From DASXVU01 sp963732855 (GTDB taxonomy: Archaea; Thermoplasmatota; Thermoplasmata; Methanomassiliicoccales; UBA472): a stretch of DNA of 64,000 nt. The number at the start of each line of letters is the position of its first letter. Position 1 is the stretch's first letter. Of this stretch, positions 45,341-54,123 are shown one piece after another. The notes under the pieces were generated by a model. That model made no database searches. It worked only from the letters and a program-made list of their open reading frames with translations, and was not told the origin of the DNA. The position numbers and the translations under genes were made by a program. Where the stretch lies: positions 192,336 to 256,335 of the forward strand of contig CAVTBB010000001.1 in NCBI GenBank assembly GCA_963732855.1, in the 5' to 3' direction.

Positions 45341-46003
45341 TCAGGTTGCTCCGGGATGATGAGATGATCTTCCGGTATTGGCTCCTCCGCCCAGCGGAAG
45401 CGCGTCCGGTATTTCCTCGTCCAGGTCCAGGTCTAGGTCCAATTCGTCCAATGGAAGCGAACGCACCGGTCTTGGTCCCTCGTTCCCGACAGCGGCCAGC
45501 GGTGGGATGGCCTTGGGCGTGATGATGCTCTCGGTGTCCGCATCTGGGCGGATGACGGCATCCGTTTCGGGATCGAACTCGGCCACATCCCTGTCCTTCA
45601 TCCGGTCATTTTCCCAGGGTGGTGAAAAAAGCGTGTCCGGTAACGGGGCCTCCCTGATGCCTTCGATGATCTCCGCGTCCTCCGCCTGAGCGAAGCGCGG
45701 TCCGGTGTCTTTCTTCTTTCTTGGAAGTGCAATGGTGATGCTAGGAATGAATGACCATCCTGGCAGAATAGTGATGACCCCGGGGTCGTCCCTTTCCGAT
45801 TGCTCGGATAATTTGGAACTGCGGGATTCAAGCTCATCCAAATCCATGTTTTCCAGGTCCTCGAGGGAGAGCCCATCTGGAGGTACATCTACCTCGTCCT
45901 CTTCCTCGCGTCTCCTGGACCGCTTCTTCTTGTCGAAGAAGGTGATCGAAATGACCGGGAGGCTAGCAAAGGAAAGAGGAATCACGATTCCTTTGGATAG
46001 CAT
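45341..46003 (-). CDS. acidic, disordered N-terminal part of the ArlH-like protein (frameshifted)
   Basis: The 220-codon frame opens with a hydrophobic stretch (IVIPLSFASLPVISITFF), a basic patch (KKKRSRRR) and long acidic low-complexity segments ending DLDLDLDEEIPDALPL. After that the frame gives unnatural sequence (GGGANTGRSSHHPGAT) and stops. Removing one G from GGG near 45395 restores LPLAEEPIPEDHLIIPEQPE and leads directly into the ArlH-like domain. The whole gene would then be about 448 codons (44656-46003). The two hydrophobic segments might touch the membrane. Function unknown. Confidence 0.6.
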   Translation of the reverse strand: MLSKGIVIPLSFASLPVISITFFDKKKRSRRREEEDEVDVPPDGLSLEDLENMDLDELESRSSKLSEQSERDDPGVITILPGWSFIPSITIALPRKKKDTGPRFAQAEDAEIIEGIREAPLPDTLFSPPWENDRMKDRDVAEFDPETDAVIRPDADTESIITPKAIPPLAAVGNEGPRPVRSLPLDELDLDLDLDEEIPDALPLGGGANTGRSSHHPGAT

Positions 46004-46321
46004 AGCTCACCTCCCGGGGGTTTCGATGGCTTCTGCATTATAGCGTTGAGATTCGTACTAATCTTAAAGTGACTTTGCCTGAGATTATCATGAAGGATAA
46101 TGGGAACCAGAGGATTCCAGTTCAATACTCGGGAGAAGGAAAGAAGCTCGCGAGATGGGGCAGACAGATTGAAAGGTATGGACAAGATCGCAATAAGAAC
46201 CTTGATGACATATATTCAGCGCATCTCCCACGAAATATGGAAAATGAATTCTGGAATTATTTAATGTTCGTTAATAATTTATCGGATTGAATTTCAACAT
46301 TCTGGTAATTCTTAAGGCGTG

Positions 46322-46332
46322 GTATTTATACT
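46322..46332 (+). promoter_or_regulatory. TATA box of the sensor kinase gene
   Basis: TATTTATACTG lies about 40 bases before the ATG at 46366; GGGGAG in the short leader serves as ribosome-binding site. Confidence 0.5.
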
Positions 46333-46365
46333 GTCAGGCGCTAATCATTACTGGGGAGTTGTCGA

Positions 46366-47439
46366 ATGTCAGTTATCAGAGTGTTGCTCGTCGATGATGA
46401 ATTAGACCTCTTAGAACTATCCAAACAACTGCTGCAGTGTGATAGGTGCATATCAGTGACGACCGCATCCTCGGCCGCTCGAGCCTTGGATCTGATTGAT
46501 TTGCACGACTATGACGTCATCGTATCCGACTACCAGATGCCTGGCAAGGATGGGATTCAGCTCCTGAAGGATATCAGGGAGACCATGAATAAGATCCCCT
46601 TCATCCTTTTCACCGGCCGGGGAAGGGAAGAGGTAGTGATAGAGGCGCTCAACAATGGAGCGGATTTCTATGTTCAGAAGGGAGGTGAGATCCGATCCCA
46701 ATTCGCTGAGCTCGCTAACATCATAAAGCAGGCTCACTCAAGGAAGCAGGGGGAGTTGACGTTATTGATCAGCGAGGAACGCTATCGCTCCCTTTTTCAA
46801 AACAGCGTTGACGCTGTGATCCTTTCGACCATCAATGGAGACATCATCTCTGCCAATCCATCAGCCTGTCAGCTATTCGGAATGACGGAGGATGAGATGA
46901 AACTCGTCAATATCGAAAAGATGATGGTTGAAAAAGGCAAGTGGAATCAGGCAATTCAAATTGGAAAAAATACTGGCATAGTCAATCGTGAAATCATCTT
47001 CGAAAAGAAGGATGGATCGACCTTCACCGGGGAATCCAATTTGGGGTTTTTCACAGGTCCAGATGGCAATGCAAGGATCAGCATCATCGTCCGAGACAGC
47101 ACCGAAAAAAAGAAAAAAGTAGAAGAGTTGAAGGCATCCGAAGAAAGGTATCGAAGGTTGTTCGAGACCGCGCAGGACGGTATTTTGATCCTTGATTTTG
47201 ATAAGGAAATGATAATTGACGCGAACAAGTTCATTTTGGATCTGACCGGATACTCACTTGAGGAAACGCTGGACAAGAGCCTGTGGGAACTGGGTTTCAT
47301 TAAGGACAAGGCACTGGCGGAAGAGGCGTTCAACCAATTGAGAATGGTAGGATATGTCAGATATGATGATATCCCGCTCAAGAAGAAGAACGGAGAGTCC
47401 CTACCGGTAGAATTCATCAGCAACGTCCTACAAGGTTAA
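46366..47439 (+). CDS. response regulator-PAS-PAS portion of a hybrid sensor kinase
   Basis: The receiver domain (1-120) has VLLVDDE, phosphoacceptor Asp55 in VIVSDYQMPGKDG, the switch Thr in FILFTGRG, and Lys105. Two PAS domains follow (about 130-245 and 250-357). The last PAS ends abruptly at SNVLQG and a stop, where its sister PAS continues MVGSTKIVQCNIRDISER. The same missing words stand just downstream in another frame. The stop overlaps the next start as TAATG. Either one gene is split by two extra bases (near 47423 and 47440) or the halves are made by coupled re-initiation. The former fits the domain boundary better. Confidence 0.8.
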   Translation: MSVIRVLLVDDELDLLELSKQLLQCDRCISVTTASSAARALDLIDLHDYDVIVSDYQMPGKDGIQLLKDIRETMNKIPFILFTGRGREEVVIEALNNGADFYVQKGGEIRSQFAELANIIKQAHSRKQGELTLLISEERYRSLFQNSVDAVILSTINGDIISANPSACQLFGMTEDEMKLVNIEKMMVEKGKWNQAIQIGKNTGIVNREIIFEKKDGSTFTGESNLGFFTGPDGNARISIIVRDSTEKKKKVEELKASEERYRRLFETAQDGILILDFDKEMIIDANKFILDLTGYSLEETLDKSLWELGFIKDKALAEEAFNQLRMVGYVRYDDIPLKKKNGESLPVEFISNVLQG

Positions 47440-48905
47440 TGACGATCAAGATCGTTCAATGCAACATCCGGGACATCAGCGAGAGGATCGAGAGCAAGCA
47501 TAAGTTGGAGACGTCCGAGCTCAGATATCGCCGGCTGTTCGAGACTGCGCAGGACGGTATTCTGATCCTGGACTTTGCCTCCGGGAAGATCATCGACGCG
47601 AACAAGTTCATCCTGGACCTGACTGGATATATGCATGATGAGGTCACCGGGAAGAGCCTATGGGAGCTTGGTTTCATGAAAGACAAGGCCCTGGCGGATG
47701 AGGCATTCTCTCAGCTAAGGTCGGAGGGCTACACCCGATACGAGGACATTCCTCTGAGAAGAAAGAATGGTGCCATCATTCCAGTGGAATTCATCAGCAA
47801 TTCCTACATGGTCGGTAGCACCAAGATCGTTCAATGCAACATCAGGGACATCAGCGAACGCGAATTGAGGGACGCGAAGATCAAAGAATTGGCAAATATC
47901 GTTGATTCGACCGCCGATGCCGTCATCGGCGCGAATTTGCATGGAACGATAACCAGCTGGAACAAAGGTGCGGAAGGTATCTATGGCTATGCCAAGGAGG
48001 AGATCCTGGGAAGACCGGTCCCATTGCTGGCCACACCAGAATCCAAAGATGATCTGAAGCATATCCTAGTCCGGGTCATACAGGGCGAGATCGTGACCCA
48101 CTTCGAGACGACAAATTTGAGGAAGGACGGAGGGAAGATCGACATTTCCCTGACAGTGTCCGCCGTCCGAGACCATAAGGGCATCATCACCGGTTCTTCG
48201 ACAATAGCCAGTGACATAACGGAGAGGAAATATCTGGACACCGCCTTAAAGGAAGTGAAAAAGAAGCTCAGTCTTCTCTCCAGCATCACACGCCATGACA
48301 TCAACAATCATCTCACGGTGTTGATGGGGAACCTAGAACTATTAGAGAGTGTCGATCCAGACATCTCACATGATAAGCGTCTCTATCAGGCAAAGAGAGC
48401 TGCCGATCGCATCTCGACCACACTCGAATTCACCAAGACATACGAGGAGATTGGGATCCATGAACCTGTTTGGCACGACGTCCATACCTTGGTGGCAGAA
48501 GCAACAAGGGATGTCCCGACCGGCCAGGTCAGGATATTGAACGATTGCCCTGCAGGGATCGAGGTTTTTGCCGACCCGCTGATCGCAAAGGTGTTCTTTA
48601 ACCTGATAGACAATGCCATACAACACGGGGTTGGGGCGACCACCGTCCGTGTCTATCTGGAGGAACAAGATGGCGTCAATTCCATCGTGTGCGAAGACGA
48701 TGGTGCTGGCATCGATGAGGATGCGAAGAAAAAACTGTTCACCCGGGGATTCGGGAAGAACAATGGTCTAGGCCTGTTCCTGAGCCGCGAGATAGTCTCG
48801 ATCACCGGTGCCTCCCTTGAAGAAACAAGTATACCGGGCCAAGGAGCAAGGTTCGTCATGACGATCCCGCCATGTGGAATCAGGGAGAAGAGAGATCCCA
48901 TCTGA
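47439..48905 (+). CDS. PAS-PAS-histidine kinase portion of a hybrid sensor kinase
   Basis: This frame begins in the last strand of the preceding PAS domain, then has two more PAS domains (about 20-140 and 145-265). The dimerisation helix carries His286 in LSSITRHDINNHL, and the ATPase domain has the N box NLIDNAIQHG (388-397), EDDGAGID and NGLGLFLSR. Together with the upstream ORF it makes an 845-residue receiver-4xPAS-kinase of the kind common in methanogens. Its signal is unknown. A second, badly decayed relative lies at 58.6-61.4 kb. Confidence 0.85.
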   Translation: MTIKIVQCNIRDISERIESKHKLETSELRYRRLFETAQDGILILDFASGKIIDANKFILDLTGYMHDEVTGKSLWELGFMKDKALADEAFSQLRSEGYTRYEDIPLRRKNGAIIPVEFISNSYMVGSTKIVQCNIRDISERELRDAKIKELANIVDSTADAVIGANLHGTITSWNKGAEGIYGYAKEEILGRPVPLLATPESKDDLKHILVRVIQGEIVTHFETTNLRKDGGKIDISLTVSAVRDHKGIITGSSTIASDITERKYLDTALKEVKKKLSLLSSITRHDINNHLTVLMGNLELLESVDPDISHDKRLYQAKRAADRISTTLEFTKTYEEIGIHEPVWHDVHTLVAEATRDVPTGQVRILNDCPAGIEVFADPLIAKVFFNLIDNAIQHGVGATTVRVYLEEQDGVNSIVCEDDGAGIDEDAKKKLFTRGFGKNNGLGLFLSREIVSITGASLEETSIPGQGARFVMTIPPCGIREKRDPI

Positions 48906-49027
48906 TGCATAGGCTGGCCCGTGTTAAAAATAATGGAGCTCACCGCATCATGGCGGAGAGCGACGAGGTCATGTCGTTTTAAAAAATCCCTCAAAAACGA
49001 ATTGATGGTTTCTTTCTGATATTTGCC

Positions 49028-49210
49028 TTACTCGATGACCGAAACGTTCGGGTGTCGTTCTGTCAGCGCCGTTAGGATCCACTTTCTGTCCGATTCGTCG
49101 TTGTATTTTATTTCCCCGATCTTCTTAAGATCGGACCCGACGAGCTTGTGGATATGGACAATTCCGCAAACCTTGCCCTCTTCATTAACGCACTTAAGCC
49201 TCATTTCCAT
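49028..49210 (-). CDS. small hypothetical protein, 60 residues
   Basis: A compact alpha-beta protein: MEMRLKCVNEEGKVCGIVHI, then EIKYNDESDRKWILTALTERHPNVSVIE. The C-terminal half is similar to that of the next small ORF (YENDEEKEELRKIW..RDRPDVEVIG), so the two look like tandem paralogues. Two cysteines sit in the first strands. No family is recognised; the duplication supports both as real genes. Confidence 0.5.
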   Translation of the reverse strand: MEMRLKCVNEEGKVCGIVHIHKLVGSDLKKIGEIKYNDESDRKWILTALTERHPNVSVIE

Positions 49211-49221
49211 AAGTACCGCCC

Positions 49222-49452
49222 CTATTTCTTGAAGTAAATGTCGACGAAGTTGCCGATGGTGACTTCCATACCGATGACCTCTACGTCTGGACGGTCCCTT
49301 ATCCAGATCTTTCTCAGTTCCTCTTTCTCTTCATCGTTCTCGTACTCGATATACCCCAGAGGCGACCTGCAAGTGAACGACTTCCGCTCGTACACGCCCA
49401 GCCTTCCACCGGTCTTCCCCTCCTCTTCTTCGAATCGGACTGTAGCCATCAT
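49222..49452 (-). CDS. small hypothetical protein, paralogue of its neighbour
   Basis: Begun at the ATG of 49452 or 49449 it reads MATVRFEEEEGKTGGRLGVYERK, followed by a CRSPLGYIEYENDEEKEELR helix region and RDRPDVEVIGMEVTIGNFVDIYFKK. Earlier in-frame starts exist (ATG 49464, TTG 49482). The ...RPDVEVI end parallels ...HPNVSVI in the next gene downstream, 11 bases away. Probably co-transcribed; role unknown. Confidence 0.5.
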   Translation of the reverse strand: MMATVRFEEEEGKTGGRLGVYERKSFTCRSPLGYIEYENDEEKEELRKIWIRDRPDVEVIGMEVTIGNFVDIYFKK

Positions 49453-49673
49453 TGATTGTTCCATCCAGGAATGCCCCGGCAATCATCGTTCCCCTACTAG
49501 AATGATGTGTATTTTCTAACCGTCTGGATATAATCAATTGTTAACCTTTCCCAAATTGTCTTTATCTGGCATTGTCGAATCCCGATGGACAAATCATACC
49601 ATGTCATTCCATATAATTTCAATCCTTCACAATAGATATTAGTATGTTCGTCATATCGGGTATCGGGGGTAAA

Positions 49674-50597
49674 ATGTCCGAGAACGTGATCGAGGTAAAG
49701 GACCTTGTCAAGAAATATGGCGATCTTACGGCTGTAAATGGGATAAGTTTCGAAGTGCACGCAGGAGAGGTATTCTCCATTCTAGGCCCCAACGGTGCCG
49801 GGAAGACCACCACGGTGGAGATCATGGAGTGCCTGCGGAAGCCCACGTCCGGTTCGGTCATGGTTCTGGGAAATGACATCAACCACCAGCAGAAGGACAT
49901 CAAGCGGAGGATCGGTGTTCTTCCACAGGATTTTCATACATACGACCTGCTTACGGTCAAGGAGAGCATCGAATATTTTGCCGGTCTGTACGCGAAAAAT
50001 CTACCCACCGACGACCTTATCAAGGCTGTCAACCTGGAAGAGAAACGTAACGAGATGTTCAAGAACCTGTCCGGCGGACTGAAGCAGCGTGTCGGTGTGG
50101 CCATCTCCATGGTCAACGATCCGGACATCATCTTCCTGGACGAGCCGACGACCGGCCTCGACCCGAAAGCGCGTCGTGAGGTGTGGGACGTCATACGGAA
50201 CCTGAAGTCCAGGAACAAGACGGTCATCCTGACGACTCACTACATGGAGGAGGCGGAGGTCCTTTCCGACCGGGTGGCCATCATGAACGCGGGCAAGTTC
50301 ATCGCTTTCGGTACGCCGAAAACCATCATCGAAGAGCATGGGATCGGTTCGCTGTGCATCATCAAAGGCGCTTCGCCAGCGGCAAGGGCATCGCTCACCG
50401 CGGCCGGGCTGGCCTTCGAATCCAACAACGGGGATGTTTGGATCCATGTCGAGGACAAGACCGCCCTGCCGAAGATCGTCAAAACACTGTCCGAGAGCGG
50501 CTCTGACTATGACGAGATCCTCCTGAAGCGGTCGACGCTGGAGGATGTGTTCCTCAAACTGACCGGACGGAAGATCCAAGATGAGGTGGAAGCGTGA
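49674..50597 (+). CDS. ABC transporter ATP-binding protein (ABC-2 export type)
   Basis: Start set at the ATG of 49674, preceded by GGGGGT; an earlier ATG at 49644 lacks a site. The protein has Walker A GPNGAGKTT, the Q-loop GVLPQDF, signature LSGGLKQRV, Walker B IIFLDEPTTGLD, and the switch His in TTHYMEEAE. A C-terminal extension of about 80 residues is typical for drug or polysaccharide exporters (DrrA/NodI type). It overlaps the permease gene by four bases (GTGA). Substrate unknown. Confidence 0.93.
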   Translation: MSENVIEVKDLVKKYGDLTAVNGISFEVHAGEVFSILGPNGAGKTTTVEIMECLRKPTSGSVMVLGNDINHQQKDIKRRIGVLPQDFHTYDLLTVKESIEYFAGLYAKNLPTDDLIKAVNLEEKRNEMFKNLSGGLKQRVGVAISMVNDPDIIFLDEPTTGLDPKARREVWDVIRNLKSRNKTVILTTHYMEEAEVLSDRVAIMNAGKFIAFGTPKTIIEEHGIGSLCIIKGASPAARASLTAAGLAFESNNGDVWIHVEDKTALPKIVKTLSESGSDYDEILLKRSTLEDVFLKLTGRKIQDEVEA

Positions 50598-51703
50598 AGA
50601 ACCGCGTCATCATCGATTTCTTGGCCACAGCTAAGATGTTCTTCAGGAACAAGGGCGGAGTCTTCTGGACGCTGGCATTCCCAGTGTTCCTCATATTCAT
50701 CTTCGGGGCGATATTCTCCAACAGCGGCGCCCCGTCCAACTATACCATCTATGTGCAGGACAACACGGCTGTTTTCGACGGACAGAACTCCACCGCATAC
50801 CAGCAGGTGATCATGCCGCTGCAGAGCACAGGAGTGGTCACGATCGTGAACGTCTCGACCCACCAGGACCTCGACCAGTACATCAAGAACAATTCCGTAA
50901 GCAACGTGCTGGTCATCCCCGCCAACTTCAGCCTGGCGCCTATTCCCGGAGCAACCGGACAAGTGTTGCTACGCGTCGATCCCACGTCCGGTTCGGCGCG
51001 GGTCGTCCAGAGCATCGTCTCATCGGTCGCCGACGCCACCAACCTGGCCTTGGCGAACGGCACCAGGGTGATGTCGGTCGCCTCCGGCGAGATCAACCAG
51101 AAGGGTCTGAGCTACATCGACTTCTTCCTGCCAGGCATCATGGGGATGACCATCATGACGACCTGCACGCTGTACATGCAGGGGGTCCAGTCCCGGTTCC
51201 GCTCCACTGGAATATTCCGGAAGCTGGCGACCACCCCGATGACCCGCATGGAATGGCTGCTGTCTCACATCCTGTGGTACATAGTGGTGTGCTTCATGTC
51301 GGTGGCGGCGATCATGATCGTCGGCATACTGGCGTTCAACGCCCACATGACGCTGACGATCGAGGCCATCATGCTGATCGTGGTCGGAGCGGCGTTGTTC
51401 ACCGGGCTGGGCATGCTGCTCTCCCGTTTCGCCAAGGACGAGGAGACGGCGAACGCGGCCGCTTCCGCGGTGACGTTCCCGATGATGTTCCTGTCTGGGT
51501 CGTTCTTCCCGCTGGAGCAGATGCCTAGCTACCTCCAGGAGATCTCCAAGGTGCTGCCGCTGACCTACCTGAACAACGGTCTGAGGGACACCATGGTCTA
51601 CGCCAACAGCAACTCAGCCCTGGGCAATCTGGCCGTGGTCATGGTGATCGCGGTGTTGTTCATGGTGCTGGGAGCGTACATCTCCAAGTGGAAGGAAGAG
51701 TGA
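50594..51703 (+). CDS. ABC-2 type transporter permease
   Basis: The 369-residue protein has an N-terminal membrane helix, a large outside domain (about residues 45-175), then five helices, the ABC-2 permease plan. FRSTGIFRKLATTPMT is the cytoplasmic coupling helix, and FLSGSFFPLEQMPSYLQ near the last helices is a family signature. It begins with GTG at 50594, overlapping the ATPase stop, so the pair is translated together. The complex should pump a hydrophobic compound outward. Confidence 0.92.
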   Translation: MKNRVIIDFLATAKMFFRNKGGVFWTLAFPVFLIFIFGAIFSNSGAPSNYTIYVQDNTAVFDGQNSTAYQQVIMPLQSTGVVTIVNVSTHQDLDQYIKNNSVSNVLVIPANFSLAPIPGATGQVLLRVDPTSGSARVVQSIVSSVADATNLALANGTRVMSVASGEINQKGLSYIDFFLPGIMGMTIMTTCTLYMQGVQSRFRSTGIFRKLATTPMTRMEWLLSHILWYIVVCFMSVAAIMIVGILAFNAHMTLTIEAIMLIVVGAALFTGLGMLLSRFAKDEETANAAASAVTFPMMFLSGSFFPLEQMPSYLQEISKVLPLTYLNNGLRDTMVYANSNSALGNLAVVMVIAVLFMVLGAYISKWKEE

Positions 51704-51734
51704 ACGTTCCCGGGATAAAACCTTTTTAAACCTT

Positions 51735-52127
51735 TTACCCGTCCAATTTTTCCGACCAGCAACTGTTGTCCAGCGCGTTCTCCGCCCATTCCAGGACCTC
51801 GCCGGCACGGTCCAGCAACTTCCCGACCCTTTCCGGGTCAGGGTCCTGCCAGTACTGGCCCGTGGCTATCAAGGTGCATTCGCCCCTGACCTCATCGATG
51901 ATCTGGGAGATATCCTTGGGCGCTTCTATCAACAATGCTAACCCAGGCAGGTCGATGGTCTCATGCGGGCTGAACCCCTTATCGATGGCGACCGCGCGAA
52001 GGGAGTAGACAAGGCTTAACTGGGCGTGCATCAGGGCGAACCGATGATAGGATAGTTTGTACATATCCAGTGCGGAATCGTACTCCCGCTCCGCCCGAGC
52101 CATCCATTCTGCCGACTCCATGTTCAT
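51735..52127 (-). CDS. HEPN-like domain protein
   Basis: The 130-residue helical protein begins SAEWMARAEREYDSALDMYKLSYHRFALMHAQLSLVYSLRAVAI, the pattern of HEPN domains (an RAE-x-D start and an F-x-x-H-A-Q helix). The RNase motif R-x4-6-H of toxin HEPNs is not seen, so catalysis is unlikely. It is the last gene of the minus-strand ABC operon, 27 bases after the permease. A binding or regulatory role for the transporter is possible. Confidence 0.6.
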   Translation of the reverse strand: MNMESAEWMARAEREYDSALDMYKLSYHRFALMHAQLSLVYSLRAVAIDKGFSPHETIDLPGLALLIEAPKDISQIIDEVRGECTLIATGQYWQDPDPERVGKLLDRAGEVLEWAENALDNSCWSEKLDG

Positions 52128-52154
52128 GCGATCTTGCCTCTGTGGATGTAGTTG

Positions 52155-53183
52155 TCACTTCCAGCGTATCAATATTTCTTCCCTGCGGAAGACCTTGAGC
52201 GCCAGGTACAATACTAAGGCGTCAATGCCCAGTAGGACGATCGAGAACAGTACCATCAACATCACGCTGGTGGACGCCGATTGGGTAAAGATCAGCAGGA
52301 AGAACACAATGATCGGGAGGATGACCAGCGAGCCGATCTGCTGCGCGCTCCTGACGTCGGAGACGCGAGACGAAACGATCACGTTCGCCAGTATGCTCAG
52401 GATGGCGATCAATGGGCTCAAGACGAACACTGCCAAGATCCACAGCGTGTTGGGGAGTATGAAGTATCCAAACGTGGGCTGAGTGATCAAGTCGACCAGG
52501 ACAACGAACGGAATAAAGGAAAGCCATGCCGCGAGCATGGTAGGTATGAAGATGCTGAGCGATTTTCCTCCTAGTATTTCCAGGTCAGTGGTGGGTGTGG
52601 CTAACAGCGGTTCAAGGCTCTTGTTCACCTTCTCCCCGACCAGAGTATATGAGGCGATGATGGTCGGCAACACTGCTGGTATGACCATGAACATGAGCAT
52701 TAACACGTTGATAAGGAGTGTCAACGTTCCTACCAGATCGGATTGGCCGCCTATTACAACGCTGGAGACCAGCACCACGTCGATGCGTGTATCATTATTG
52801 AGGTTGGAGAAGAAGAGGGTCGTCGACTGCATCCAGGAATCGTTGACCTCGGACGATCTCACCAAAGAGAAGTTGACGTAGCCTCCATTTACCTGGCACC
52901 CGTCGAGGATGACGTTCGTCAGCTCGCAGTTCTTGAACGATGTGTTGGTGAAGTAACCATTGGAGAAGTTCATCCCCTCGTAGGTATTCTCGATGTTGAA
53001 CGTGAGTTGGACCGGCTTTGTGCTATCGTTGGACAGCGCCGTAATCGGCACCAGATACGCTATCGGTAGAACGATGGTCATTATCAGCGGCATGAGCACC
53101 AGGGTCATGAGCACGTACCGATTGCGGCGGAACTCGGAGAACTCCTTCCTGGCTATGGCCCACATCTTCTCGAAACGGATCAT
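52155..53183 (-). CDS. ABC-2 permease with pentapeptide-like repeats in its outside domain
   Basis: The 342-residue protein starts with KMWAIARKEFSEFRRNRY, the NatB/ABC-2 entry, then a helix, an external domain and five helices. The external domain (about residues 60-125) runs in five-residue steps with a hydrophobic centre: NFSNG-YFTNT-SFKNC-ELTNV and ILDGC-QVNGG. This is a pentapeptide-repeat pattern that would form a small right-handed beta-helix. The start ATG overlaps the ATPase stop as ATGA. Part of a four-gene minus-strand operon. Confidence 0.85.
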   Translation of the reverse strand: MIRFEKMWAIARKEFSEFRRNRYVLMTLVLMPLIMTIVLPIAYLVPITALSNDSTKPVQLTFNIENTYEGMNFSNGYFTNTSFKNCELTNVILDGCQVNGGYVNFSLVRSSEVNDSWMQSTTLFFSNLNNDTRIDVVLVSSVVIGGQSDLVGTLTLLINVLMLMFMVIPAVLPTIIASYTLVGEKVNKSLEPLLATPTTDLEILGGKSLSIFIPTMLAAWLSFIPFVVLVDLITQPTFGYFILPNTLWILAVFVLSPLIAILSILANVIVSSRVSDVRSAQQIGSLVILPIIVFFLLIFTQSASTSVMLMVLFSIVLLGIDALVLYLALKVFRREEILIRWK

Positions 53184-54106
53184 TGGCCATTGCCTCCGAC
53201 GATGTGCAGGTAAACGTCCTCGAGCCCCTTCTTCACTTCTTCCACGTGGACGATCTGGGATCCGGACCGGACCAGCTCTGCGACGATGGCCGGGTTGTCC
53301 TTTACCGGGTCATCGATGGTGAGAAAGAGCTTGTTGCCCTCCTGCCTGAACGCCTTGACCCCTTTTGAGTTCTGCACCACACGCAGGGTTTCCGGGGTTA
53401 TCTCGCTGAGCTCGACCATGGTGGTCTTGCCGAAGAACTTGTTGGCCAGATACTCGGGCGAACCGGTCGCCAGGAGGCGGGTCTTGAGGATGCCGATCGT
53501 ATCGCACAGCCTCTGCGCCTCATCCAAGTGGTGAGTGTTGATGAAGATGGTTCGACCCTCCCGCTTCAGCTCCATGAGGTAGTTCCGAACGGTCAAGGAT
53601 GAGACCGGGTCCAGACCAGATGTGGGTTCGTCCAGGAATAGATATTTCGGGTCATGTACCAGGGCGCGGGCTATGGCGATCTTCTGCTTCATCCCCTTGG
53701 AGAACGAACCGACCGGATCGTCCTTGCGGTCCAGGATATCCAGGGCCTGCAGCAGCTCGCTTATCCGGCCGGAGCGCTTTTCTGCGGCGACTCCATACAT
53801 GCGAGCGTAGAATTCCAGGTTCTGGTAGGCAGAAAGCGACTCGTACAGACCAGGGTTCTCCGGAAGCAATCCGATGTTCTGGCGGATCTTGATGCGCGAC
53901 TCCTTATCGTTCACGTTCATGCCGTCCACGAACGCCTGACCGGAAGTGGGCTCGATGAGACAACAAAGCATTCGGATGGTGGTGGTCTTGCCTGCCCCGT
54001 TCGGGCCGAGGAAACCGAAGACCTCCCCATCGTTGATCGTGATGGTCAGGTCCTCTACGGCGACCGTCTGTTCGAACTTCCGAGTCAGTTCAACCGTCTC
54101 GATCAG
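53180..54106 (-). CDS. ABC transporter ATP-binding protein with apparent CTG start
   Basis: From the first ATG (53971) the protein would lack Walker A, but the frame continues upstream with VEDLTITINDGEVFGFLG and GPNGAGKTTTIRML. It can be followed back to CTG at 54106, directly after an in-frame TGA; no ATG, GTG or TTG lies between. Read from CTG it begins MIETVELTRKFEQTVAVEDL, the normal family N-terminus, with GGGG nine bases upstream. Signature FSKGMKQK, Walker B YLFLDEPTSGLD and the H-loop NTHHLDEAQ are present. It pairs with the permease downstream. Confidence 0.85.
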   Translation of the reverse strand: MIETVELTRKFEQTVAVEDLTITINDGEVFGFLGPNGAGKTTTIRMLCCLIEPTSGQAFVDGMNVNDKESRIKIRQNIGLLPENPGLYESLSAYQNLEFYARMYGVAAEKRSGRISELLQALDILDRKDDPVGSFSKGMKQKIAIARALVHDPKYLFLDEPTSGLDPVSSLTVRNYLMELKREGRTIFINTHHLDEAQRLCDTIGILKTRLLATGSPEYLANKFFGKTTMVELSEITPETLRVVQNSKGVKAFRQEGNKLFLTIDDPVKDNPAIVAELVRSGSQIVHVEEVKKGLEDVYLHIVGGNGQ

Positions 54107-54123
54107 TCAGTTCAACCCCAGGA

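Noticed and set aside
44656..46003. Archaellum (arl) gene cluster
   Set aside because: Only one ArlH-like protein with a ruined P-loop is present; no archaellins, ArlI, ArlJ or PibD are nearby.
53180..53971. N-terminally truncated ABC ATPase from the first ATG
   Set aside because: The upstream in-frame sequence encodes the missing Walker A domain, so the gene is longer and starts at CTG.
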